This document shows, piece after piece, positions 1 through 11,095 of a DNA stretch of 64,000 bases (the first letter of the stretch is position 1; each line of letters starts with the position of its first letter). Source of the stretch: Notospermus geniculatus (taxonomy: Eukaryota > Nemertea > Pilidiophora > Heteronemertea > Lineidae); the NCBI GenBank assembly GCA_002633025.1, contig NMRB01000024.1, positions 475,006 through 539,005 on the forward strand. Direction: 5' to 3'. A program made the translations under genes and the position numbers. The notes below the pieces were generated by a model. The model was not told the origin of the DNA. It worked only from the letters and a program-made list of their open reading frames with translations, and did not search any database.

Positions 1-798
1 ACCCTCCGGCGATTTGTAAACTATCACGGAGGTCAACCATTGAGGAATGCCCGTATAGAGAGGGTTGCCTCCGACCAGTTGACGAACTTTGACGGTGTGC
101 TAACGCTCCCATCACACTGAGCTGCAATGTAGTTCTCAGTATGTTCTTGAAAATGTTGCCGAACGGGCTCAAACTGTATGCGAACGGAGTGGACGTAGTG
201 GCAACTTTTTACAGTCTTTTTACGAACTTCATGGATGGGCTTGGATGGGAAGGGTGCTTCAGAACTTCGAGGCATTTATTTAATATGCAGGGGGTTGGGT
301 GGCCAACGTTACTCATTCTAGCCCATTTTACGATTTTTTTAGGATGGGGCAGGACGTTTTAAGAACTATTTCAGTGTGACAGTACCTTTACTGTGCATCC
401 CCTTCGCTCACAACTTTTTTTCACAAAAGTTGAGAGCTCCGTGGAATTCAAACCACAACGATAGCTGAACCAAACAATAAACCACTTCAAAAGAATGGAA
501 GACGAGCCCAGCACTTGTAGGTGGTATTCTCAGCAGTAGATAACACAGATACCGCCAGTTTGGGTTTCTGCCTCATCAGGAGATCCCGGTACTTTGCTTC
601 GGAAAAAATCTTCGGAAAAAATCGGTAGATAAGAGGCCCTTGAAAATACATCCAATGACTGTTAGGAAATATGTTCCTCATCTTTGTTAGCTATCGTAGC
701 AGATGGGGAGCTGATAAATTTTGCTGCAGACGTGATTTTCTTCTACTGAATGAAGTGCTACAAGATGATGTATGAGGTTGAGAACTAGAGCCATTTTT
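1..798. other. No gene recognised
   Basis: Open frames here are short and show no splice or domain support. I see only ordinary AT-rich sequence. Confidence 0.6.
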
Positions 799-831
799 AA
801 GACCGCCACCACCTCACAAGGTGGCGGTCTT
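799..831. repeat. Perfect 12-bp hairpin
   Basis: AAGACCGCCACC at 799-810 and its exact complement at 820-831 enclose a 9-nt loop. A lone copy of the arm core (GGCGGTCTTC) recurs near 1,004. The function is unknown; it could be the remnant of a small foldback element. Confidence 0.7.
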
Positions 832-859
832 CATTGGTTTCACTGGATTTCTCTCGATC

Positions 860-881
860 TCTCTCTCTCTCTCTCTCTCCA
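860..881. repeat. CT microsatellite
   Basis: A run of CT dinucleotides with one interruption. Confidence 0.9.
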
Positions 882-1060
882 ATCTGTGGTTTCGGCAGGA
901 TAACTCAAAAAATACGCCACGTATCGCGATGAAACTTTCAGGAGTTGTGACATCAGTTTCCATTGCCCAACATATTTACAGAATTCATCAGTGAATTTTC
1001 AAAGGCGGTCTTCAAATTGACTCACAAGTCAATTTCTAGTTTTAAAAATTGGATTGTATT

Positions 1061-1800
1061 TTTCCATCAGGGCCGAAGCCAAAGCATTATCGGCCTTGGG
1101 AGGTATTAAGAAAGAGGCCATCTCAAGCTACTCATGTTCCTCACTAGGACTGGATCTCTTACTTGCCCTTGCAAAGGCACAAGGTACAAGGCACCACACC
1201 TTACTGTCCCATGTGACGGACGGGAAGAGCCAGGGATGATTAGTCCCCGGCCCCCTCACTCAGGTGTCAACCATACCGCATGCTCGTTCCAATTTTCGCG
1301 GGAAAAGGGGTCATTTTCGGCAGCAGTCTTCGGGAAAAGATTCCCGAAAAACACTTAAAATAGGGGTACTTTGAATGACTTTTCTCCCGAAAAATTCTTT
1401 AAAAAGGGGGGCAAAAGTTTCTCTTCCCGAAAAAAATAATGAAAAGGGGTATGAAAGTCCTGTTCTCAATGAAAAAGCCTGTAAAAAAGGGGGGAAATCC
1501 CTTGGTTCCTTCAAAATTAGGGTGTCTAATTGCATAAAAAATCCCGAAAAAGGGGTGAAAATATCTTGGTTCCTTCCATTAGGGAGTCTAATTGGATGAA
1601 AAAAGCCCGCAGAAAGGGGTGGAAAATTTTCCTTTGTTCCTTCCATAAGGGGGTCCTTTTCAAACTCAGGAACAAGCATATGTGTACCCTAAAATTAAGG
1701 AGTGAGGGGGCCGGGGATTAGTCCCATTATGGCCCAGTCTGGATTCGAACCCAGGATCTACCCCTTGCTAAGCTGAATTCCACTTGGCAATCAGAGCTCC
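1061..1800 (-). mobile_element. Family-A tRNA-derived SINE, split by a 470-bp DNA element
   Basis: Family A, read on its own strand, starts with a tRNA-like head (GCCTAGTGGTTATCA as A box, GGTTCGAATCC as B box). It continues with a body containing a CCAAGTGAG...CATGAGTAG segment and ends in GGGCCAATAATGC...GGCCCTGATGG. This minus-strand copy has its tail at 1,061-1,245 and its head at 1,716-1,800. The intervening 470 bp is an inserted element. Confidence 0.85.
1246..1715. mobile_element. Non-autonomous TIR element with 8-bp TSD and internal repeats
   Basis: Terminal inverted repeats CCCGGCCCCCTCACTC lie at both ends. GATTAGTC is duplicated at 1,238-1,245 and 1,716-1,723. Removing the element restores a normal family-A SINE sequence across the join. 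The interior has three to four diverged units of about 70 bp built on 'cccgaaaaaggggtg...ttccttcc.ttagg.gtctaatt'. An 8-bp TSD is typical of the hAT superfamily, but these TIRs are not a textbook hAT end. There is no coding capacity. The 122-codon open frame on the minus strand here is formed by the repeats. Confidence 0.75.
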
Positions 1801-1812
1801 TGTGAGGCAGTA

Positions 1813-1990
1813 CAGTGGAACCTCTCTATTAAGGACACCTCTGGGACTGACGAATGCTGTCCTTAATTGAGAGGTGTCCTGATTATAGAGGTCAAAATGA
1901 ATAGAAGTGGTCAGTTTGGGACTAAAATTTGGTGTCCTTAATAGTGAGGTGTCCTCCTGGCAGAGGTGTCCGTTAAGGGAGGTTCCACTG
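1813..1990. mobile_element. MITE with TA target duplication
   Basis: CAGTGGAACCTCTC and its complement GAGGTTCCACTG (one mismatch nearby) bound 178 bp, flanked on both sides by TA. A TA duplication fits a Tc1/mariner-like origin. The interior keeps two further imperfect copies of the AGGTGTCC motif. Confidence 0.75.
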
Positions 1991-1994
1991 TATA

Positions 1995-2110
1995 GGCAAA
2001 GAGATCTGCCCTGAGTCTCACGCCAACAATGGATTCGAACCCGAGGCCTCCTGACCGCCAGCCAGAGACCTGAGCAACTAGACCACGCGACTCCGAGGCC
2101 CCACAGCAAT
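1995..2110 (-). mobile_element. Family-C SINE head
   Basis: On the minus strand this reads as a tRNA-like head with B box GGGTTCGAATCC, followed by GGCAAAGAGA-type sequence also seen in longer family-C copies (14.2 and 17.5 kb). Confidence 0.6.
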
Positions 2111-3093
2111 TTTCTCCAAATATCGAAGCCAAGAGAGAAGGCCCACAACCATTTCATGTCATTTCTTACCTCTGCCATTTTCGGTCCTTCTTGAGTTTCC
2201 AAAATCTCAAACGGTTCATCATCCCTTTCATTTTACACCCATCGCTTCTGGGTCTCAAAATCTCCCACAAAGTCAATCTGGATGTATTTGCTTACAAATA
2301 CTAGAACACCGACTAAATAGTCCCCAGTGATGTTCTCGTAGAATTGTCACATATTCACCAATTCAGCATGAGTATCCACAGAGGTGAAATATATCCTTGA
2401 ACTAAATACTCCATGCATTCAAAATACACGTGGTCATAAAATTTTGATTTCGATATCTGCTACCTTGACACTCGTACAGAAGTCAATCACATGAGTTATT
2501 TAACTCGCCAGTCGCCTTCACATCTCACAAAGAACCATCCTGGTTCACGCAATATTCTTTCACAGAATGCACTTTTCAATTTACGAGGCACAAAACAAGG
2601 CTCCGATTGCCAAAATATCCATACTGTGACGGTAAAATGTGTGTGACTGTCATTACTAAATATAATTCACCACCCCATCAGGGAGTCTAGGGTGAAGTCC
2701 CTAAGTCCTGTCACAGCTGGCCTAGCTGATTGTACAGAAGGATATTATGACTGTAGTCAGGTGGACATAGGCTTTGTTGTTGGCCAATGGAGTCAGTCAA
2801 GTGATACAAGTACGTGGAAAAATAGATAAAAATTCCTGGTAAATCAGGTGAGGAATTTATGAGGACTGCGCTCACGTGAAGGAGAACTATTCCACAGGAT
2901 GCCACAGAAAAAAATCGCCTGAAATATCAGATATTCATCGTATCCATGACGTAACTCCGACAGTGTCCGCCATTGCTGACGTCGCTGTAATGATGCAAAG
3001 GTGGTGGGCAAAATTCATTGCTTTGCTGAAGAAAGTTGGTGGGCAAAACGCGCAATGTCATGTAGGCCTGGGCCTACGTCACGGATATGATGA
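2111..3093. other. No gene recognised
   Basis: No domain, splice-supported exon or clear repeat was seen here. Confidence 0.5.
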
Positions 3094-3293
3094 ATATGTG
3101 TGGTGGTCTAGGAAAACCCATCAGATGTTGCTGAATGATCAACAAGGGCTGTCAGATTGCCTGTGCATTGATCTGCTACTGTTTACCTGTTATGTACTAC
3201 ATCTTAGCTATTGAAATGTACGGGTCCACCAAGGCCATTAACACTTTCCTCAAATTCGACATCCGACGGGTTTTCGTAGACAGCCTCACATAT
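3094..3293. mobile_element. 200-bp MITE (copy 1 of a family also at 46.3 kb)
   Basis: About 30-bp imperfect TIRs (GTGTGGTGGTCTAGGAAAAC on the left) bound 200 bp. The interior is about 85% like the element at 46,324-46,523 by eye, sharing GATCAACAAGGGCTGTCAGA and CCAAGGCCATTAACACTTTC. Confidence 0.75.
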
Positions 3294-3466
3294 TGTTAAC
3301 CAAGGATACAACTGGATACAACTAGTCGATAGAAAGTTGAACATGTACAACTCGCAGCGACTGGTGACTTCTCAGTTCCAGCGAGTCGCAAGGGTGCATA
3401 TATTGACCCTTTTCTGACGACTGATCAGTTGCCTCCAGTTTCAGCTAGTTCCTCCCAGTCACCAGG

Positions 3467-3591
3467 GCCGACCGCACAGAAAGTCCGATAGTGCTACCAG
3501 TGCCTATGGCCAGTTAGTTATAATGCATTTTGCCATTAACTAAACCGCCAATAGCCACCGAAACACTATCGGACTTTCTATGCAGTCGGCC
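3467..3591. mobile_element. Foldback MITE with CAG duplication
   Basis: GGCCGACCGCACAGAAAGTC and its near-perfect complement form arms of roughly 45 bp. CAG flanks both ends. The layout and much of the arm resemble the foldback at 15,024-15,150, so they are probably one diverged family. A 3-bp TSD suggests a PIF/Harbinger-like origin. Confidence 0.65.
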
Positions 3592-3599
3592 CAGGTACA

Positions 3600-4002
3600 T
3601 GTAGCTCAGTGGCGACAAGTTCTATCCAGCTGCAAGTGCGATGTACACTAGGCTTTTTTTATTTGGTATTCTTCTACGTTCACTTCAGGAAAAGGCCAAG
3701 AGGACCTGAAACTGAGGACCTGAAACTGTGGACCTGGTTACATCAAATTTGAAGCCAGGAATGCCAGCACCAATGCATTGACGTTGGCATACCTGTTGAA
3801 TATTTTATCAACTATGCACGCGAGCAAATATTAGTGTCGGAAAAATTTCGCTTGCCTTGATTATAGATTCCTAAGTTGCCCAGAGAGTGGCCCTTGTCGT
3901 AGTGCCAAACATAACATTGGTATTCATGATATAACTAAGACAGGACCATAACCTGTATTGAACCCTAGTGGAAACCTCAGACTTATGCCCTGAGATACCA
4001 AA
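3600..4002. other. No gene recognised
   Basis: Unremarkable sequence; nothing identified. Confidence 0.5.
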
Positions 4003-4232
4003 TTTATACTTATGTTCTGACAGCCCACTACTATGCTCTGACAGCCCAAACTAATTATTCTCTAACAGCCCAAATTTATACTTATGATCTGACAACCCAA
4101 ATTTATACTTATGCTCTGACAGCCCAAATTACTCATGCTCTGACAGCCCAAATTTATACTTATGCTCTGACAGCCCAAATTTACTTATCCTCTGACACCC
4201 CAAATTATGCTCCGACAGCCCAAATTTACTTT
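4003..4232. repeat. Minisatellite, about 27-bp unit
   Basis: About nine diverged copies of GCTCTGACAGCCCAAATTTA plus ATACTTAT. Unit length varies because the ATACTT part is sometimes missing. Confidence 0.9.
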
Positions 4233-4767
4233 AATGCAACAAGCAATCCAGTTAATATCTGTCATAAAAGTGGATAATTTTCCTCATCATGTGCTCAGCA
4301 AACACTCACTGCGACGTTACATCACAGAGGTGACATCTTCAGAACATGACACCACATCATGATGACACAACCACCCGGCTTGAGCCCCTTAGCAACACGA
4401 TTACTGAACATCACCTTGTTATCTTTGTCATGTTTCGACAGGGACAAACTCCTCACCTCTCCTCGCAACAAATGTAACAATTGGACTCCGCATTGTTAAC
4501 AACAATCTACGGTACTATTGTTGAATGGTAAATTGGCAGTTGTTGGGCCCAACATGCCAAATATTACACAACCCCCTTGTCGTGATCTGGGTTTATTTTT
4601 GACCAGGAAATGGTGAGAGGATAAAAGCATTTTATAAATTCATATTCTGAGTTTTAAAACTCAACGTTCACTTTGAAGTGACCAAACGAATTTCCAGACT
4701 TTGTGACCAGGCCGAATGAGTTAACATCAGCACAGTCAGAATGGTCTTCACCACTCTGATTGACCCA

Positions 4768-5228
4768 ACAGGGCTGATGCCAAAGCATCATTGGCCCTTA
4801 TAAATGTGACCCTCCACCACGAAACCAGTCGGAAGTCGCTCTGAGGTTGGCAGGTTTGGGCCGATCTATTTGTCAATTTCAGTATTGTCTGTCTATGGTG
4901 AAGTCTGAGTGATTCTATTTCTTTCTTTATCTCCTGATGTCATCTCAGTATGTTTAGGCTCATTTTCTGTGCGACTTCCGACGGGTTTTGTGGTGGAGGG
5001 TCACAAATATGAAAGAGAGGCCGTCGCAAGCTACTCGTCTTCCTCACTTGGATGGGGTATTCTACTTGCCTTTGCAAAGGCACAAGCTACAAGGCACCAG
5101 GACAAATGTCCCCTGCGAAGGACGTTAGGAGCCAGGGATGAATATCCCATTTTCACCTAGGCTAGATTCGAACCCGGGACCTGCCGCTTCCGAAGCGGAG
5201 GTGATAACCACTCGGCTAGCGAGTCTGG
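4768..5228 (-). mobile_element. Family-A SINE split by a MITE
   Basis: The tail begins at 4,768 (CAGGGCTGATGCCAAAGCAT) and the head ends near 5,228 with B box GGTTCGAATC on the minus strand. The SINE is interrupted at the point where the GGCCCTTGTAAGTATGG consensus should continue. Confidence 0.8.
4805..5005. mobile_element. 201-bp MITE with TGTGACC ends
   Basis: TIRs TGTGACCCTCCACCACGAAA and its near complement; the arms run about 35 bp (CCGACTTC near the inner end). It sits inside a SINE. A second, heavily interrupted copy is at 33,594-34,293. The exact TSD is ambiguous because the flanks are A/T-rich. Confidence 0.75.
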
Positions 5229-5964
5229 GAGAGATGGGGTACAGTTTGATGGTAGGCAATGGTAGGTGTAAGTCGAGAGAGGGATGGGAAATCAGCCCTT
5301 CGACTTTGGTCCCTTCTTTTCAGCGCTACCCCTAAAAATTCCATGGTCATCCATCCCTGAGAATCAAAAGAGCATCAAGTCGTTATAAAAACTTCCAAGA
5401 AACCCACCTGTGGCGATGAACAATGCCGCAAGAAAATCGCCATCAGTCTATTTTCTATCAATATCGGCCACAAAAGGAGAACAATGGACCGCATTCCAGC
5501 GATGATTAATCGTGTTCGTCCAGGTGTTGTGACCACCAGGGGGCATAAGGATTAAATAGCAGAGGGACACACCGGGGAAATGCGATACCGTATCGGAGTG
5601 GAACAGCCACTGAATTCTGATCCCCCGCTCATCATCTCTGCTGGACTTCAACCAAATTTTTTTCCATGTGGCAATTGTCATTTTTCACGTGTTCTGACCT
5701 GTAATTATGATTTTAAATTTATCGGGCAAGAATGGTTAGCATTTAGGGATATAATGGCACGAAACCTAATCTGTGTAGGGCCTAATTGATACCCTTTGGA
5801 TTTGAAAGGAATTCAGAAACAATTGTAATGGTATTTCATGAAAGGGTTCCAATTCTTTGAGGATATTTTGATTTTCAGATCATGTATCAGTTTGCATGCC
5901 TCATGTGCAGTGATCAGATCACGAGGTTGGATATGGCCACAAAAAAAACACGACCACGTTCCAA
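5229..5964. other. No gene recognised
   Basis: Short open frames without support; no repeats identified. Confidence 0.5.
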
Positions 5965-6145
5965 CTTGGGCTGGTGGTAGAGCAATGGACTTGGGAGCAG
6001 AGGGTCACCGGTTCAAATCATAGCCTGGCACTTCATTTCTTTCCCCCTGCATATACCATGAGACCTTGAGTGAGGTTCCTTTACTTTGGGTGTGTGCCTT
6101 TTTAGAGGTTTGTTGCCCAAACTTTGGGCAGTTCAAGTTTTGCTC
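5965..6145 (+). mobile_element. tRNA-like SINE of another family
   Basis: GGGCTGGTGGTAGAGCAATG resembles a tRNA A-box region, and CCGGTTCAAATC at the expected distance resembles a B box. The segment after the head is C/T-rich. No second full copy was seen in the window. Confidence 0.5.
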
Positions 6146-6149
6146 TCCT

Positions 6150-8260
6150 TGTGTCAGCACCATGCGCTTCCAGTCCATGGTTAGAACAACTTTTTCTAAA
6201 GTCTTCCTAGTCCAATACAAAATGGTTAGTTACTCACTTTGTACGTTTATATGTTTCTGAATTTCCGAAATTTTGTATAGTGTGACCCTACTTTTGACCA
6301 GGTTGTTTGTTTCATTTGTGCCTGCATTTGGGGGTGTGGTGTCTGTCCCGGTTTGGTGTGTTCAACTGCACACTGTGTGCAGCATTTGTGCAGTTGTGGA
6401 TTCCTGGCTGAGACTGGCTCAATTTTTTTTACATGCAGGCACGTCATTTGTTGGGCTAAACTTTAAAATCCTCGATCAGAAGTGACGTACGGTAGTCTGT
6501 GGCACAGAATGGAAATCCTATTGTTCCATGTGGCTTATTCTATCAATCGACGACCTTTTTTTGGCCCTGATCGGAGATTCTAAATTTGTCCCCATTTGTT
6601 GTTTCATTCATTCTTTTCCTCAAATAATAAGAGGACTATCTCTTCAACATCAAGACCACAGACTGACAACTACCACTATTGACACCTGGTGAAAATATTG
6701 TGAACTAAAAATTCTGACTTCAGTTGGATCTACACTGTACCACTACTGCCACCTGTTGAAAATGAGACTAACTAAAATGTTCACATTTCTTGTTCAGGAG
6801 GTAATAGGACCCATTATCTTCCTAACTGGGCTGCCAGAGTGGTGCAATGTAAACATCACCAACTCTCACCTCTCTGGTTGTGGGCTCAATTCCCAGCCAG
6901 CCCTTTCTTTAGCAACTGGGGCCCAAAATTTTGCCTACAAAGGCTAAGAATGTCATATTTGATTCTCGGTACATAAAATATGGAGAAAATACGAAGAAAA
7001 CAACCTCACCCCCAGCTCCGTCGTTTCTGGACCACAGCGTACTGGTTACTGTTGACCAACGGTTCCATCTCCATCACCATGCTGGCGCAGCGCCGACAGT
7101 GATGCCGCAATCTGTTCCTAGCTGACATGGCAGCGCACTGACTCCTTCCTTTCAGAAATGTTCGTAGGTTTACAAAATCACGTATCTGAACAACTGAAGT
7201 AAGGCCTCTTGATAGTCTCCAAGTTCCGATTACATGAAAGTCACCATTTTTTAAATTCACTCACTCACCACCAGGTCTACCAGAATGCACATCAAAGTCC
7301 TGTTTTTCACAACCAACAAACAAAAAATCTTTTGAACGAGATTTCTTCTTTGGAGTGGAATGAAAAGCTTTCAATGAAATCTTTTTCCAGAATGTTTGAA
7401 CTTTTCGAGATATTCGCCAAAGAAGTTGGCGTCTGCTCAGGCAGAAGGTGTGAGAACGAAATTCCTCAAATGGCTAAATAATCCCAAGAAACGCACTTCT
7501 CAACAGAAGGAAGGTCTGTTGCTTGTCTGTTGTAGATGTGCAAGGATACGCAAATCTCTGGTCAGGAGTTTCAGGTCAGAAAACAGTGGTTAATCCAGCG
7601 GGATCATTTTTCTAGGACAGATGAATATCAAAGTGCGTTAACAGTGACAAGTCCGACACAACGGAAATTGCTTAGATATCCCAGCATCATCCATCATTCT
7701 GATAAAATTTCAATGGAAATGGTCCAATATGTCACCTTAGAAAGATCGTGGGTTTTCAAGAAATTTCTCTGCAGATTTGGGGATGGGGAGGAAATTAAAA
7801 TGGCATCAAAGTGTAGCTAAATCAACTCCCTGATAATGTTGTATCACTTATTTTTAAGCCGTCAGTAAAGACCTAGGAATACGGGGCCCAATCGTTCCAA
7901 ACTGAATTTTCCTCAAGGCCTTTAAACTTTGTTGCTGGGGTGAAAGGCAAAGCGAATTAGGCCTAAGGCATCTCAAATGTGAAAGCCTCACTGGTAATGC
8001 TACTGAGCCACAGCTAGCTAGTTTCTAAGGTCAAAGATATAAACCTGTCATAAATGTGAAGTGCTGCCATCTATACTAGCTAACATAAACTACTTACAAT
8101 GCCACTTACATGACATTTTCTAACCTATCAAACATTTACAACACTTGGTGCTGAGTTGAATATCATAGGATGGCATTTGGAAAATATCTTATGATGCTGT
8201 ACTGCAGTATACATTATTGAGTTAATATCCACTGGAGTGGTTTTTCAAATCCCTGTGAGG
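6150..8260. other. No gene recognised; one family-B SINE head at about 6,828-6,905
   Basis: The only identifiable feature is a SINE head (AGAGTGGTGCAATGTAAACA, B-box-like GGGCTCAATTCCC). Open frames of 60-94 codons overlap each other on both strands and show no domain. Confidence 0.5.
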
Positions 8261-8339
8261 TACATGTATCAGACCTGCCAAGGTCTGCCAAATTGGCAGG
8301 TATCAGTGCTCATTACACTTCTGGTAGCTCGACTTGAAA

Positions 8340-8400
8340 GTGCCAGCCTGAAGAAGACCCCGGTTGGGGTCGAAAATTTGCGAAATTTCTGGAGGACGAC
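8340..8400 (+). ncRNA. Hammerhead-ribozyme-like motif (copy 1)
   Basis: The sequence can fold as a three-way junction. Stem I is CCAG (8,343-8,346) with CTGG (8,389-8,392). Then comes CTGAAGA (8,348-8,354), and stem II is GACCCC (8,356-8,361) with GGGGTC (8,366-8,371) around a GGTT loop. GAAA (8,372-8,375) follows, and stem III is ATTT with AAAT around GCG. CUGANGA and GAAA are the hammerhead core. Compared with a canonical core there is one extra base on each side of CTGAAGA, so activity is doubtful. Hammerhead motifs are known in Penelope-like retroelements. No reverse transcriptase is visible nearby. Confidence 0.4.
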
Positions 8401-8901
8401 ACCTTTTATTAATATCAGACCTGCCAAGGGTCTTCTGATACCTTGCTGGAGCTTGGGCAAGATTTTGCTGGAGAATGGGCCATTTTGGGGTTGCCTTGCT
8501 TGAGCATCTAAAACGTCCGTGCACAAAACCGCATGGCGCATAATGTCCTTCAGCAAAGGGCTGTGATTGGTCCAGGTGCGGATAAAATACGTCCAAAATA
8601 TAAATTTGCCAACAAAACAGTCATTAGCAAACCAAAAATCCTGTGGCAACCAAGATGGCGGAGGGCCATCAAAACATTTGGTTCTGACACAAGATCCTGA
8701 ATCTATAACTGCCGACATCCAGTCTGACCACGTATTCTGTGCTAATATTTATGCATTCATTGGATAAATGTTGGTAAGAACAATTATTGGGAGTTAAATA
8801 TTTAAATGTGAGCATGGAAATGGACAAAAATCAATAACCTTGTCTATTCTTTTTGTCAATATGTCCTGACAGCATTATGGGATATCCACTGAGGATGTCG
8901 G

Positions 8902-9165
8902 GAGCACAGTCCCGATGGCCTAGCGGTTATCACATCTGCTCAGCAAGCAGCAGGTCCCAGGTTCGAATCCAGCCCGGGCCATATGGGATTAATCATCCCC
9001 AGGTCTTTGGTCCACCTCATGTTTTGTTGCAGAAACGTTTTTGAAATGTCGATAAAAAAGACAGGCCTTAAGACCCCATCCAAGTGAGGAACATGAGTAG
9101 ACTGAGATGGCCTCTTTTTCCATACTTACCAGGGCCAATGATTGGCCCTGACAAAAAAATCGACG
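8902..9165 (+). mobile_element. Family-A SINE, near full length
   Basis: The head CCCGATGGCCTAGCGGTTAT with B box GGTTCGAATCC is followed by the family tail CCAAGTGAGGAACATGAGTAG and GGGCCAATGATTGGCCCTGA. Part of the body near 9,000-9,065 differs from other copies. Confidence 0.85.
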
Positions 9166-9599
9166 CAAATACCACTTCAGTGCTGAATCCTGGTATAATG
9201 GACAGAATGTGATGCAGAATGCCAGTTTTCTTCGCCAGTACCTTCACGATGCTGTTTTCACGTGTATTATGGCATGGCATTAAATTGAACCAATGCAGAA
9301 AAGCTCTGGCACTGAAACGTTAAACTTGCATTGACACTGCCTCCTACGAGTCTCATGGTAATGGTGTCCTTGCATTAGTCACCAGTAAAGCAACAATTCA
9401 CATCGTGCTGACATTGAATAAGGCCCACAGTTCTGAGAACCTCCCTAAAGACAAGGAACAAGTAACCAAATATCCCATGAATTAATGCGGGGAATATAAT
9501 TTGTCACATTTCCATAAATGGATCAATAGGACGTGATCATCACGTCCGTCAAGATCGGGAGATGAGATCCCACGGTGGATGGAGACAGATCTGGCACGA

Positions 9600-9905
9600 T
9601 ATGTGGCATTGGTTGGTTGGAGAGTGTGGGTGCCCCCTTGGGTTGGTTTGGTTGGAGAGTGTGGGTGCCCCCCTCAGCTTGGTTTGGTTGGAGAGTGTGG
9701 GTGCCCTCCTTGGGTTGGTTCAGTTGGAGAGTGTGGGTGCCCCCCTTGGCTTGGTTTGGTTGGAGAGTACAGGTGCCCCCTGGTTTCGTCGAAAAGTGTG
9801 GGTACCACCCTCTTGGTTTGGTTGCCGAGTGTAATTGCCCCTCCTCCCACCTGGTCTGGATGGAGATAGTGGGTGCCACCTGGCCTGATTTGGCCCCCCT
9901 TCAAT
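9600..9905. repeat. Minisatellite, about 36-bp unit
   Basis: About eight units of TTGGAGAGTGTGGGTGCCCC plus CTTGGGTTGGTTTGG. All open frames here on both strands are simple translations of the array. Confidence 0.92.
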
Positions 9906-10829
9906 TCATCTTAAAACGTGATGAAAGACTCCAAGAACTTAATTGAATGATTTCAATCCTCATGTTTTTTTCTGTTGACCAAGAGACAATACTGCCACTG
10001 GCGGATCTAAGCGCGGGGCCTACCTGACTTGGGCCCTCTTCTTTTGTGAATTTTTTTTTCAGATTGACCAGGAAATTTAGAAACCTCAATTGACCAGAAG
10101 TTTGTATCTGGAAGATGCAAGTGGCCCCTCTTTCTCAGGATCCTCGCCACCCTGACTGCCATCCCTTGACTGAGAGTCAGAGAGTGTTAATCATATCTAC
10201 GCCCAGATATGAGATGAATGCCGAGCATCCGGTCAGTGTGAACCATCCACCCTCATATTCAATCACATCCTGCAACTTTCCAATCACATTTAGTCGGCAA
10301 ATATTGACGACGAAGCCGACGGCAAAATGTTGGTCATCCGATCTGTTCATAATATTCATAATCTTATACCCTACTCGTATTATTATCCATCTAATACTTC
10401 TTCCCTCCTCTTTTGTAAGTCTCCATGCACATTCCTGAAATCCCCAGGAATAAATGAAATTTCCAATAAAGCTCGTACAATGCCAATACCCTCAGGTTAC
10501 GACAGGGTGCCAGTATTTAGAATGAAACCCTTTCAATCCTTGTACATACATGTCCTTGAGAATCTGAAGAAGTGGTTTCCAACGCGGCAACCAGTTAGCT
10601 TAACTCGTCACAGCACAATATGGAACCATGATGGGCATGTTTCTTGCAGTTAAAAGGTCACAGAAACCTGGCTTTGCCACTGGGATCTAGTGCCTCCAAC
10701 ATCAATATACCAAAGCGTCAGTGCACTTTCAATAAAAGTGACCTTGAATCATCACTAAATGTGACCTTGAAAAGTAGGTCAAATCAAAAACCTGTGATGA
10801 TATATCATGTATCTTCATCAGATGTACCT
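9906..10829. other. No gene recognised
   Basis: Short overlapping open frames on both strands; no domain or splice-supported exon. Confidence 0.5.
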
Positions 10830-11095
10830 ACGATAAAAATTTGGTGAGGATCCGACTAACGGTTAAGGCAATACAGCACCTTAAAGGTTTTTGGTTTCAC
10901 CCCCTGGTGGCCAAGCTAGGAGTCAAACTGGACAGGAACTTGGTGTCTAAGGTCATCTGATCTAGGGGTACATTTGTACCAAGTTTAGTGTCAACAAGCC
11001 CAGTGTTACAGAACATGCCCTGCTAACCGACTACGATAATGATGACTGACACTGCGTCATGACTATACAATGTAGCTCACAGGTGAGCTAAAAAT
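10830..11095 (+). repeat. Dispersed repeat ending in CACAGGTGAGCTAAAAA
   Basis: The sequence has the style of a retroelement 3' end: ACCCCCTGGTGGCCAAGCTA, GTACCAAGTTTAGTGTC, and a terminal GTAGCTCACAGGTGAGCTAA. I recognise this type from many marine invertebrate genomes but have no second full copy in the window to compare. Confidence 0.45.

Noticed and set aside
1311-1679. 122-codon minus-strand open frame
   Set aside because: It lies wholly within the repeats of an inserted non-autonomous element.
8918-8978. tRNA genes
   Set aside because: The A-box/B-box segments here and at the other SINE loci are followed by SINE bodies and lack convincing full cloverleaf pairing, so I call them SINE heads and not tRNA genes.
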